A stretch of 64,000 bases of DNA from Bovifimicola ammoniilytica (GTDB taxonomy: Bacteria; Bacillota; Clostridia; Lachnospirales; Lachnospiraceae): positions 333,338-397,337 of the forward strand of contig NZ_JAOQJN010000004.1 of assembly GCF_025567085.1 (NCBI RefSeq). The letters run 5' to 3'. Below, in pieces: positions 17,167-25,704 of the stretch. How positions within the stretch are numbered: position 1 is the first letter of the stretch; each line of letters starts with the position of its first letter. Position numbers and translations under genes: made by a program. Under the pieces are notes generated by a model, which saw nothing but the letters and a program-made list of their open reading frames with translations, was not told where the DNA came from and did not search any database.

Positions 17167-17675
17167 CAGACTTCGCTCTTTCATATGTAGATTAATTAAT
17201 CTGTTATAGTGAATTTGACATATATAAATATCGAAACACCTTGTAAGAATTGCGTAAATTTGTAAGATATCTTTTTTCGGCTCCAATTTTGTGTACATTC
17301 AACAGACATACACTTAAGCCGAGATGTCAGTCTATGACACACACTTTCATAATTCCTTTATCTAGTGCAAGTAAATGCCGTCATCTGCAAAGCCTGTTAC
17401 GGTGCAGTTAATCAAACGCGCTTCGCTTGAACGGTGATTTACTGCACCGACCTTTTGCATCTGACGGCATATAACTTGCACACGATACGTCATAAATCAA
17501 GTGTGTGGCATAGACGGACACATCGGTTTAAGTGTATGGCATTGAATGAACTCAAATAATCAAAAGAGCCGAAAAATATATCTACAAATTAGCAATTCTT
17601 ACAAAAGTTTTGATATTTATATATGCAAATTTACTTAACACAGATAATTTAAGTTTTATGAAAGAGCGAAGTCTG
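17167..17675. repeat. 509-nt nested palindromic element, copy 1
   Basis: Almost the whole length folds back on itself. The outer 18-bp stem CAGACTTCGCTCTTTCAT (17167-17184) pairs perfectly with 17658-17675. Next come an AT-rich arm (TATAAATATCGAAACACC versus its imperfect complement before 17640), CACTTAAGCCGAGATGT, GTGCAAGT (17365-17372)/ACTTGCAC (17474-17481), ATGCCGTC/GACGGCAT, and GGTGCAG/CTGCACC around a small loop near 17412-17432. Copy 2 at 38699-39210 has the same plan with compensated base changes. No transposase or ORF is inside. It begins 7 nt beyond the stop codon of the FliB-like gene. Confidence 0.88.
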
Positions 17676-17681
17676 GATAAT

Positions 17682-18944
17682 TTATATATCCTGCGTACTT
17701 ATAAGCAGCATATTGTATAGGTTATACCATACTTTACTGTGGATATTTTCTTCAAATTTATTGAGGTTATTATCTGAATGTTCAATTTCCCTTGAATAGT
17801 TGTATACTAATTTAATCTGCTCGTTTTTTGTGAAACTTCTGCCATTTTGAAACCATTTTGTAAAGCCAAGTATTTTAATCATTAGCAGATTAGCGGCTGA
17901 GAATCTAACCATATCGTAGGCTCTGTTAGAATACACAGCTCCAAGATAATAGGTTGACAGAAAATATATAATTAATTGTTCGTATTCGTATTCCCTGTCT
18001 TTCATATATTCTGAAAATTGTTTATATTCATCATAGATATTGTCAATTGAATTAATTGTTATAAGTGCCTTATCAAGAGTATCCTGCCACGATTGTTTCA
18101 AATGCTCCATTTCGGATAAATCCTCAATATAATTAATGTATAGAGTTTTTATTATTTCATCTAAGCAGCATACTTTTTCTGATTTAAAATTTATTATAGC
18201 TATTTTCCTGTTCTTAGAGTGATTTATACAATTATTATTATAATCCACATATTTATCTAATGATTGGTTTTTATATTTATCTATATAAGTAAGTTTATAA
18301 TTTATAAACTTCTTAGCTATTTTATTAATAAATTCTTCATTGCTAAATTTATCAATTAATTCATCCCATTCATATAATCCATGATTGTTAAGGTCATGAC
18401 TCATTGCCAGGATGTATGATAATCTCATGGAAAACGATAGATTTCTGTTTTGTAGTATCTTATAAAAGAGTTCTCTTGTCTCCTGAAACTTTGTAAATAG
18501 AATATAGTCAAAGTACTCGTATTCTTCTTTCTTACTCGTTTGAATATGGCTTTTGAAGAATACTTTATCTTTTTTATTAAGCAGAATTCTTGCAACTTCA
18601 GGACAGGATACGGATAATGTAACCTCTCTGATATTTTCAAATTCTTCATAATGTCTTGGATATCTTCTACAGGTCTTGCAAAGCATATTCTTACCTGCCT
18701 CTATATATAAATCGCATAAATTATCTTCATTTAAGAATACACATGCTTTTTTATAGCTTCTGATTTCTTTATTCTCATAATCAATTGAGTTTTGAAGTCT
18801 GGCAGAAAAATCCCCCTTGAAATTTTTATATTTTCTAAGAGATTTATCATCAGGCACAATTATCCATTGTGCACAACATGTAGCCTCGCATTTATCCGCT
18901 ATACAATTAAATTCTTTATAATAATCCGGGTATATATATTCCAT
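17682..18944 (-). CDS. FliB-like flagellin lysine-N-methylase family protein
   Basis: 420 residues. The N-terminal 130 residues carry the family's cysteine pattern: CIADKCEATCCAQW, CVFLNEDNLCDLY, LCKTCRRYPRHY and SVSCPEVARILL, consistent with a YkgJ-like metal or Fe-S site. The C-terminal 280 residues are helical and poorly conserved. FliB methylates lysines of flagellin in enterobacteria; many Clostridia carry homologues whose substrate is not proven. No flagellar gene lies in the window. The stop codon lies 7 nt from palindromic element copy 1. Confidence 0.82.
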   Translation of the reverse strand: MEYIYPDYYKEFNCIADKCEATCCAQWIIVPDDKSLRKYKNFKGDFSARLQNSIDYENKEIRSYKKACVFLNEDNLCDLYIEAGKNMLCKTCRRYPRHYEEFENIREVTLSVSCPEVARILLNKKDKVFFKSHIQTSKKEEYEYFDYILFTKFQETRELFYKILQNRNLSFSMRLSYILAMSHDLNNHGLYEWDELIDKFSNEEFINKIAKKFINYKLTYIDKYKNQSLDKYVDYNNNCINHSKNRKIAIINFKSEKVCCLDEIIKTLYINYIEDLSEMEHLKQSWQDTLDKALITINSIDNIYDEYKQFSEYMKDREYEYEQLIIYFLSTYYLGAVYSNRAYDMVRFSAANLLMIKILGFTKWFQNGRSFTKNEQIKLVYNYSREIEHSDNNLNKFEENIHSKVWYNLYNMLLISTQDI

Positions 18945-19339
18945 TTAATTCATCTTCCTAATTTCTGCTTCTTATAATTTTTTGGCTTATTGTCTTATAT
19001 GATTAAAGTGTATAAAATATTTATAGTCTTTACAGGGACTAACCCTGCCGTCTTGATAACTCAGGTTCCAATATCTTCTTAATATTTAATATAACAAAAA
19101 TAAAAAACTGTTTAAATTATATAAAATCAGGCTTGTTTTTTCAAGTATACCTTTTGAATTTTAAAGATTTTTGAAGAAATTGTGGTATGAATTTTTTGAA
19201 TGAATTTATGATGATTGGTAGGAGTAAATCACTAAACATTTATAATTCTATGATTTATAATTCTACGATTAGTTTTATAGTTACATTTGTTAAATATCGT
19301 GATATACTATCATTATCAAATACGATTTGGGAGAAACAT
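18945..19339. other. Intergenic region between the divergent FliB-like and DUF5721-like genes
   Basis: 395 nt, AT-rich. On the FliB side, 19032-19053 holds a small hairpin CAGGG-N5-CCCTG in the presumed leader, embedded in a GC-richer patch (about 19030-19072) that stands out from its surroundings. It matches no riboswitch class I can name. Nothing else is supportable. Confidence 0.3.
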
Positions 19340-19819
19340 ATGATTGCAGAAAATATAAATGATGTTAAAAATTTTATGTCCACATTACTTATTAAAGATT
19401 CTTTTGATAAATTTCTTGTTACAGATGTAACAATTGTCACATATAATACATTTCATATTGACGGGCATATTAATAAAGATTTCTATACTAATGAAGAATT
19501 TGAAGATATTAATTCACCTCTTCTATCAAGCTGGGCGAAACTCAAACCATTTTGCTTCGACATTATAAAAGGTAAGAAAACACCTCTTTATTTTAAGATT
19601 ATTTTCAGCCTGCCGGAAATGATGATAGAAAAGCTTTTACATGATAATGATATTTTGTTAACTAAAGAAAATATTGCTAACTTATTTCTGAATATTAAGT
19701 ATGATAAGGGTGTTTTATCATATACAACGGGCACTTCACTTAATATATTTACTATTGATAAATCGCTTGAGAAAGCATTTGACTTGTATATTTCTAAATT
19801 TATTAGCACTCTAAGTTAA
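19340..19819 (+). CDS. DUF5721-like hypothetical protein
   Basis: About 160 residues from ATG 19340, chosen because GGGAGA lies 6 nt before it; the frame is open further upstream but lacks a ribosome site. Blocks DVKNFMSTLLIKDSFDKFL, TYNTFHIDGHINKDFY and LSSWAKLKPFCFDIIKGKK resemble the DUF5721 family of Lachnospiraceae, function unknown. Soluble, with a mixed alpha/beta look. Its last codons overlap the CIRCE palindrome, which with its T-run may also act as its terminator. Confidence 0.7.
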   Translation: MIAENINDVKNFMSTLLIKDSFDKFLVTDVTIVTYNTFHIDGHINKDFYTNEEFEDINSPLLSSWAKLKPFCFDIIKGKKTPLYFKIIFSLPEMMIEKLLHDNDILLTKENIANLFLNIKYDKGVLSYTTGTSLNIFTIDKSLEKAFDLYISKFISTLS

Positions 19820-19829
19820 TGAGTGCTAA
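19803..19829. promoter_or_regulatory. CIRCE operator (HrcA site) upstream of htpG
   Basis: TTAGCACTC (19803-19811), nine spacer bases and GAGTGCTAA (19821-19829): a perfect match to the CIRCE consensus. It overlaps the end of the upstream CDS and is followed by a T-run, so as RNA it would also form a terminator-like hairpin. Confidence 0.93.
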
Positions 19830-19836
19830 TTTTTTC

Positions 19837-19865
19837 TTGACATTTGATTATTACAGTATTAGAAT
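19837..19865 (+). promoter_or_regulatory. htpG promoter (sigma-A type)
   Basis: TTGACA (19837-19842), 17-bp spacer, TAGAAT (19860-19865). The CIRCE element ends 7 bp before the -35 hexamer, so HrcA would sit at the upstream edge of RNA polymerase. Confidence 0.85.
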
Positions 19866-19910
19866 TAGGTTTAATTAATAAATACTTATGGATACAGGAG
19901 GTAATTTAAA

Positions 19911-21908
19911 ATGTCAAATACACATGGAAGTCTTTCAATTAACAGCGAAAATATATTCCCTATTATAAAGAAATGGTTATATTCTGACCACGATATATTC
20001 TTTAGGGAATTAATATCAAATGGTTGTGATGCCATTACCAAAGTCAAAAAATTAGATATGATGGGTGAATATACAATCCCTGATAATAATGAATTTAAAA
20101 TCAAGGTTATTGCCAATTCAGAAGACAAAACTCTTACATTTATAGATAATGGTATTGGTATGACTTATGATGAGGTTAATGAATATATTAACCAGATCGC
20201 ATTTTCAGGTGCCGAAGCATTTTTAGCCCAATACAAGGATAAGACAAATGATGACCAGATAATTGGACATTTCGGATTAGGTTTCTATTCAGCATTTATG
20301 GTAGCTGATAAAGTTACTATTGATACACTTTCTTATAAAGCTGATGCTAAACCTGTTCATTGGGAATGTGACGGTGGTACGGAATTCGATATGTCAGAAG
20401 GCGATAAAGCAGAACGTGGTACTACTATTACTCTTTATCTTAACGAAGACAGCTTAGAATTTGCTAATGAATATCGTGCAAGAGAAGTTATTACTAAATA
20501 CTGTTCATTTATGCCAATCGAAATTTATCTTGAGAATCCTAATGCTGAACCACAGTACGATACTATTGATGCAAGCGAAGTTACAGACAAAGATACAGTC
20601 ATAGAGAATATCGTTGAAGAAGCTAAAACCGAAGAAGTTGAAAATGAAGATGGTACAAAGGAAGTTAAAGAGGTATCCCCTGCTAAAGAGAAGGCTAAGA
20701 TTCTTCGTCGTCCTGTAGCACTTAATGATACTAATCCTCTTTGGACAAAACATCCTAATGAATGCAGTGAAGATGATTATAAAGAATTCTACAGAAAAGT
20801 ATTCAATGATTATAAGGAACCTTTATTCTGGATTCATCTGAATATGGATTATCCATTTAACCTTAAAGGTATATTATATTTCCCTAAACTTAATACACAA
20901 TATGATACTATTGAAGGAACAATTAAATTATATAACAATCAGGTATTTATAGCTGATAATATTAAGGAAGTAATTCCAGAATTCTTAATGCTTCTTAAAG
21001 GTGTAATTGATTGTCCTGATTTACCATTAAATGTATCAAGAAGTGCATTACAAAACGATGGTTTCGTTAAGAAAATATCTGATTATATCACTAAGAAAGT
21101 TGCTGATAAACTTTCAGGAATGTGCAAAACTGATAAAGAATCTTATGAAAAATACTGGGACGATATCGGACCATTTATTAAATTCGGCTGCTTAAAAGAT
21201 GAGAAATTCTGTGAAAAGATGAATGATTATATCTTATTTAAGAATATTGATAAAAAATATCTTACACTTCCAGAATGTCTCAAAGAAAATGAAGAAAAAC
21301 ATAAAAATACAATTTTCTACGTAACTGATGAAATACAGCAAAGCCAGTATATCAATATGTTTAGAAAAGAGGGTATTGATGCTGTAATACTTAACCATAA
21401 CATAGATGAACCATTTATTACTCATCTTGAGCAGAAGAATGAGGGCGTTAAATTCTTAAGAATTGACTCCGACTTAAATGATTCTTTCAAGGAAGAAACT
21501 AAAGAAGATGATGAAGAATTCAAGACTACTACTGATACTCTTACAGAAATATTTAAAAAGGCTCTTAATAATGAGAACTTAGATGTTAAAGTTGAAAAAT
21601 TAAAAGATGAGAATATTTCCTCAATGGTTACTCTTTCAGAAGAAAGCAGACGTATGCAGGATATGATGAAGATGTACGGAATGAGTGGAATGGATCCATC
21701 AATGTTTGGAACAAATGTAACTTTAGTTCTTAACGCTAACAACAATCTTGTTAAATATGTTCTTAATCATAAAGATGATGAAAATACTAATATGATTTGT
21801 GAGCAGTTATATGACCTTGCATTAATAAGCCATAAACAACTTTCGCCGGATGAAATGACTAAATTTATTGAACGTAGTAATAAGATTATGATGTTACTTA
21901 CAAAATAA
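19911..21908 (+). CDS. htpG: Chaperone HtpG (bacterial Hsp90)
   Basis: 665 residues. GHKL ATPase domain at the N-terminus: FFRELISNGCDAITK, DNGIGMT, and HFGLGFYSAFMVADKV forming the ATP lid. The middle domain has the catalytic-loop block DLPLNVSRSALQND; a C-terminal dimerisation domain follows. An acidic Glu/Lys-rich linker lies at about residues 220-265. GGAGG precedes the ATG. Control by HrcA through the CIRCE site is predicted. Confidence 0.96.
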   Translation: MSNTHGSLSINSENIFPIIKKWLYSDHDIFFRELISNGCDAITKVKKLDMMGEYTIPDNNEFKIKVIANSEDKTLTFIDNGIGMTYDEVNEYINQIAFSGAEAFLAQYKDKTNDDQIIGHFGLGFYSAFMVADKVTIDTLSYKADAKPVHWECDGGTEFDMSEGDKAERGTTITLYLNEDSLEFANEYRAREVITKYCSFMPIEIYLENPNAEPQYDTIDASEVTDKDTVIENIVEEAKTEEVENEDGTKEVKEVSPAKEKAKILRRPVALNDTNPLWTKHPNECSEDDYKEFYRKVFNDYKEPLFWIHLNMDYPFNLKGILYFPKLNTQYDTIEGTIKLYNNQVFIADNIKEVIPEFLMLLKGVIDCPDLPLNVSRSALQNDGFVKKISDYITKKVADKLSGMCKTDKESYEKYWDDIGPFIKFGCLKDEKFCEKMNDYILFKNIDKKYLTLPECLKENEEKHKNTIFYVTDEIQQSQYINMFRKEGIDAVILNHNIDEPFITHLEQKNEGVKFLRIDSDLNDSFKEETKEDDEEFKTTTDTLTEIFKKALNNENLDVKVEKLKDENISSMVTLSEESRRMQDMMKMYGMSGMDPSMFGTNVTLVLNANNNLVKYVLNHKDDENTNMICEQLYDLALISHKQLSPDEMTKFIERSNKIMMLLTK

Positions 21909-21917
21909 TAAATAATA

Positions 21918-21980
21918 ATGTCCGCCTATGTACACACTTTAATATTCCTTAATCGTGTGTATCATAGACGGACATCTTTT
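21918..21980 (+). terminator. htpG terminator
   Basis: ATGTCCGCCTATGTACACAC pairs with the complementary sequence ending CGGACAT at 21975, then TCTTTT. The 3' arm (GTGTGTATCATAGACGGACA) closely resembles the inner stem of the 509-nt palindromic element, which contains GTGTGTGGCATAGACGGACA at about 17502-17521. Confidence 0.8.
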
Positions 21981-22081
21981 ATTTAACACTTCTAAACAAT
22001 GAAATAAATTAATTAACAGATAGTATAGATATAGTATATAAATATCTATTCGTATATTTAGTATAAAACCTTATACATTTC

Positions 22082-23038
22082 TCAAAATCGAATTTCAGGA
22101 TAGTAACAGGACATTCCGTTTGTACACATTATGCTTCTATTCTCAGGAAAAATCATTTTATCTAAATATTCTTCTCTTGAATTACATTGTGAGGCAATCT
22201 CGATATTCTTTCTTATAAGCTTTATATCTTCGCATATTGAACTACATTCATCGCTTCTGCCAACAACTTTTCCGGCATTAATATTCATCCTTATGAAATC
22301 ATATATAGCACACATTCCGCAAGAGAAGTAATGAAATTCATCTCTTAACAGATTATCTGTACATTCCATACTGCTTCTGCTCTTGAAATTATCATCAAAT
22401 ATATTAATTTCGTTATTGCATTTGTCAAGATCAGCACATATCGAACACATTTCCGTCCTATGGAAACCAAGACAGTTAGAGTCAGAAAATTTGCAGCCGT
22501 TTCTCATAATAAATACTTCATATTCCATATTTCTGTCAATATTAATAATAGTATCTATTTCCTCCATACTTAAATCTCTCGGAAGAATTATTCTTTTAGC
22601 ACCCTCTTTCTTATAGAACTGTACAATATCTGAATTGTAGGCACCTGCAATGGTACTTATTACAATAGGTAGTCCCTCTTCTTTAGCTATACTCATTACA
22701 TCAGGATTAGAAAGTATAATGCCATTTGCTTTAGTCCCTGATATAATTTTAAAATATTTCCTTATGAATTCTAATTCATCATCAGAATATGATGCTGAAT
22801 TAAATGTTATAAATATATCAGCATCATTTTCTTTTACAAGATTAATTACTTTAGGAATCTCATAAATTGACAGACAGTTTGCTCTTTTGCCATAGCCCGA
22901 CATTCGATTAATATCTGAATAATTTCCAAAGTTTTTATTCCATTCTTCATCATGGAATCCCATATAGAATTCACCTGCACCTGCATTAATATAATCTTTT
23001 AAAAATTCAATGTTATTAAGTGGAACTAAAATATTCAT
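22082..23038 (-). CDS. U32 family protein, UbiU-like
   Basis: 318 residues. MNILVPLNNIEFLKDYINAG with GAGEFYMGF is the U32 N-terminal barrel start. VFIMRNGCKFSDSNCLGFHR and later cysteines (EMCSICADLDKC, SCGMCAIYDF) give the conserved Cys set that holds a 4Fe-4S cluster in UbiU/UbiV-type U32 proteins. It lies 2 nt downstream of a second U32-like gene, probably making a heterodimer. UbiU/UbiV do oxygen-independent hydroxylation in ubiquinone makers, but no quinone genes lie here, so the substrate is unknown. Confidence 0.75.
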   Translation of the reverse strand: MNILVPLNNIEFLKDYINAGAGEFYMGFHDEEWNKNFGNYSDINRMSGYGKRANCLSIYEIPKVINLVKENDADIFITFNSASYSDDELEFIRKYFKIISGTKANGIILSNPDVMSIAKEEGLPIVISTIAGAYNSDIVQFYKKEGAKRIILPRDLSMEEIDTIINIDRNMEYEVFIMRNGCKFSDSNCLGFHRTEMCSICADLDKCNNEINIFDDNFKSRSSMECTDNLLRDEFHYFSCGMCAIYDFIRMNINAGKVVGRSDECSSICEDIKLIRKNIEIASQCNSREEYLDKMIFPENRSIMCTNGMSCYYPEIRF

Positions 23039-23040
23039 CT

Positions 23041-23898
23041 TTAATTACATACCTTTCCTATTATTTCGTTAAGTGGAAAATATATTAATCTTTTTTTAGA
23101 ATCTATGTTTATATTCGATAATTTGAAGCAATTATTTTCAAAAAAAATGGTCTTACCTATTCTTATCCATTTCCTGTTATCATTCATATTGTATTTAATA
23201 TAGACATTATTACATTCGGTATTGCAGGGAACTGAGGGCCTGAATTTCTTAGTTATTTCCTTAAATTGTGAGGCATATTCACATATTTTACCGGTAGTCA
23301 TATACGTGTAGGGTGTATGGATACCGACTATAATTCCCTCTATATCAGGCAGTATAAATGATTTATGCGTTACATCTGCTTCAATTGATTTAATATTATA
23401 TTTCTTGATTGTTTTTCGCAGATAATGGGTGTTATATTTGGGTGTATGATCTGAATTAAAGTATTCGTCATATCTGGGATCCCTGTAATCCTTAAAGAAA
23501 ATTCTTCCCATATTTATATTTAATTCTAATTGCGGATTAGTATTTAGAAATTCGTACATATATTCTAACATTCCATAATCATTAACCGTTATTTCGTCAA
23601 TGTTATTACTGTATTTATTAAGAATATTAATTACAGAAGTTTTTATATCTTTGAGATTTCTTTCAGTAGGTACAGGAATTACAAGTGTTATGTTTATATT
23701 GGGGGTAAAAGCTTCAGTTAACATATTTATTAATTCATCATAGTTACATTTCTGAAAATAATTACCACAGAAATACGAACCAATATAGATCCGGCTTATT
23801 GAATAATTATCTTTTATTTTGCCTATAACGGTCTCTATATCCGGAAATCTGCATATTTCACAAAGATTAAGGCAGGTTGTGGTCTCTGTTATTATCAT
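23041..23898 (-). CDS. U32-like partner protein, UbiV-like
   Basis: 285 residues. The block VNDYGMLEYMYEFL followed by NMGRIFFKDYRDPRYDEYF matches UbiV-type U32 proteins (VNDxGvL, GRLLNKxxRDPR). Cysteines CLNLCEICRF at the N-terminus and CNTECNN later could bind an Fe-S cluster. Immediately upstream of, and probably co-translated with, the UbiU-like gene. The substrate cannot be inferred. Confidence 0.65.
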   Translation of the reverse strand: MIITETTTCLNLCEICRFPDIETVIGKIKDNYSISRIYIGSYFCGNYFQKCNYDELINMLTEAFTPNINITLVIPVPTERNLKDIKTSVINILNKYSNNIDEITVNDYGMLEYMYEFLNTNPQLELNINMGRIFFKDYRDPRYDEYFNSDHTPKYNTHYLRKTIKKYNIKSIEADVTHKSFILPDIEGIIVGIHTPYTYMTTGKICEYASQFKEITKKFRPSVPCNTECNNVYIKYNMNDNRKWIRIGKTIFFENNCFKLSNINIDSKKRLIYFPLNEIIGKVCN

Positions 23899-24070
23899 AA
23901 TTTCTCCATTTCACAGCTAAATTTTATAAAATCAGATTTTATATATGTTATTATTTACAAAATGCTTTTAATTATAACAAATTTACACACAAGGTTAAAA
24001 ATGTATGATATAATGTTTTGCGGTAGTTTTTGACTATTATTATTTATATATAGAAAGGCAGGAATTTTAC

Positions 24071-25450
24071 ATGAAATTATGGGGCGGACGTTTCACTAAG
24101 GAAACAAACCAACTAGTACATAACTTTAATGCATCAATTTCTTTTGATCAGAAATTTTATAAACAGGATATTCGTGGCAGCATTGCACACGTAACTATGC
24201 TTGCTAAACAGGGAATCCTTACAAATGAGGATAAAGAGACAATTGTTAATGGATTAAATGGAATCCTAAATGATATAGAAAACGGCACATTAGAGATATC
24301 TACTACTTCTGAAGATATACATAGCTTTGTTGAACAGACATTGATTGAGCGTGTAGGTGAAGCCGGCAAAAGACTTCATACAGGAAGAAGCCGTAATGAC
24401 CAGGTTGCTTTAGATATGAAATTATATACAAGAGATGAAATCGTTGAAATAGACGGACTTTTGAAAACTCTTCTTTCATCTTTACTTAAAGTTATGGAAG
24501 AAAATACTGAAACATATATGCCTGGCTTTACACATTTACAGAAAGCACAACCTATTACTCTTGCACATCATTTCGGAGCATATTTTGAAATGTTTAAAAG
24601 AGACAGAGGCCGTTTACACGATATATATGAACGTATGAATTATTGTCCTCTGGGGTCAGGTGCCTTAGCAGGTACTACTTATCCTTTAGACAGAGAATAT
24701 TCTGCTAAATTACTTGATTTCTATGGACCTACCCTTAATAGTATGGACTCTGTAGCTGACAGAGATTATCTTATTGAATTATTAAGTGCTTTATCAACTA
24801 TCATGATGCATTTAAGCAGATTCTGTGAAGAAATAATTATATGGAATTCTAACGAATACAGATTCGTAGAAATTGATGATTCTTATAGTACAGGCAGCAG
24901 TATTATGCCTCAGAAGAAGAACCCCGATATTGCTGAATTAGTACGTGGTAAAACAGGCCGTGTATATGGTGCTTTAATTTCACTTCTTACAACAATGAAA
25001 GGAATTTCACTTGCATACAATAAAGATATGCAGGAGGATAAAGAGCTTTCATTTGATGCAATTGATACTGTAAAAGGTTGTATAAGCCTGTTTACTGGAA
25101 TGATTGATACAATTAAATTTAATAAAGATGTTATGGAAGCAAGTGCTAAGAATGGCTTTACTAATGCTACTGATGCAGCGGATTACCTAGTTAATCATGG
25201 TGTACCATTCAGAGATGCCCATGGTATCGTAGGCCAGCTCGTTCTTTTCTGTATTGATAAGAATATTGCCTTAGATGATATGACAATTGATGAGTTTAAA
25301 GCAATCAGCCCTGTATTTGAGGAGGATATATATGAAGCAATCAGTCTTAAGACCTGTGTTGAGAAACGAACAACTATCGGTGCCCCTGGAAAGGAAGCTA
25401 TGGATAAAGTAATAGCAATCTATAAGAATTACTTAGCTTCTGAACAGTAG
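24071..25450 (+). CDS. argH: Argininosuccinate lyase
   Basis: 459 residues, full length. Start KLWGGRFTKETNQLVHNFN; HTGRSRNDQVALDMKL and the family signature loop GSSIMPQKKNPDIAELVRGK (about residue 277) with the catalytic serine. It releases fumarate to give arginine. AGAAAGGCAGGA precedes the ATG. It is monocistronic: the downstream terminator is followed by a convergent gene, and no argG neighbour is present. Confidence 0.97.
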   Translation: MKLWGGRFTKETNQLVHNFNASISFDQKFYKQDIRGSIAHVTMLAKQGILTNEDKETIVNGLNGILNDIENGTLEISTTSEDIHSFVEQTLIERVGEAGKRLHTGRSRNDQVALDMKLYTRDEIVEIDGLLKTLLSSLLKVMEENTETYMPGFTHLQKAQPITLAHHFGAYFEMFKRDRGRLHDIYERMNYCPLGSGALAGTTYPLDREYSAKLLDFYGPTLNSMDSVADRDYLIELLSALSTIMMHLSRFCEEIIIWNSNEYRFVEIDDSYSTGSSIMPQKKNPDIAELVRGKTGRVYGALISLLTTMKGISLAYNKDMQEDKELSFDAIDTVKGCISLFTGMIDTIKFNKDVMEASAKNGFTNATDAADYLVNHGVPFRDAHGIVGQLVLFCIDKNIALDDMTIDEFKAISPVFEEDIYEAISLKTCVEKRTTIGAPGKEAMDKVIAIYKNYLASEQ

Positions 25451-25593
25451 ACTAGCTTATATTTATTTTCATATTTATTATATATTTATATCTGTCAAAT
25501 TTATTTTAACGGATGAATATTTGTTACAATATGTATGTACGAAGTTTGAGTAAAATAATATATAAATATATGATTTAAGATAATTCTAACAAT

Positions 25594-25642
25594 AAAATAC
25601 CCTTAATAAATATACGTTTTATATTTATTAAGGGTATTTTTA
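25594..25642. terminator. Bidirectional terminator between argH and the MscS gene
   Basis: AAAATACCCTTAATAAATAT (25594-25613) pairs perfectly with its complement at 25621-25640, with A- and T-runs on either side. Confidence 0.88.
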
Positions 25643-25704
25643 AATGGTAAAACATTTATTTTGTTGTATCTTGTTTTATATTAGTTATTATTTTACATTA
25701 GATG

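Noticed and set aside
17011..17298. 95-codon minus-strand frame running into palindrome copy 1
   Set aside because: The N-terminal half is simply translation of one palindrome arm; only the part outside the element looks protein-like, so it is listed as a possible remnant.
19032..19072. c-di-GMP or other riboswitch before the FliB-like gene
   Set aside because: A GC-richer patch with one hairpin is present, but none of the conserved blocks of the classes I know match.
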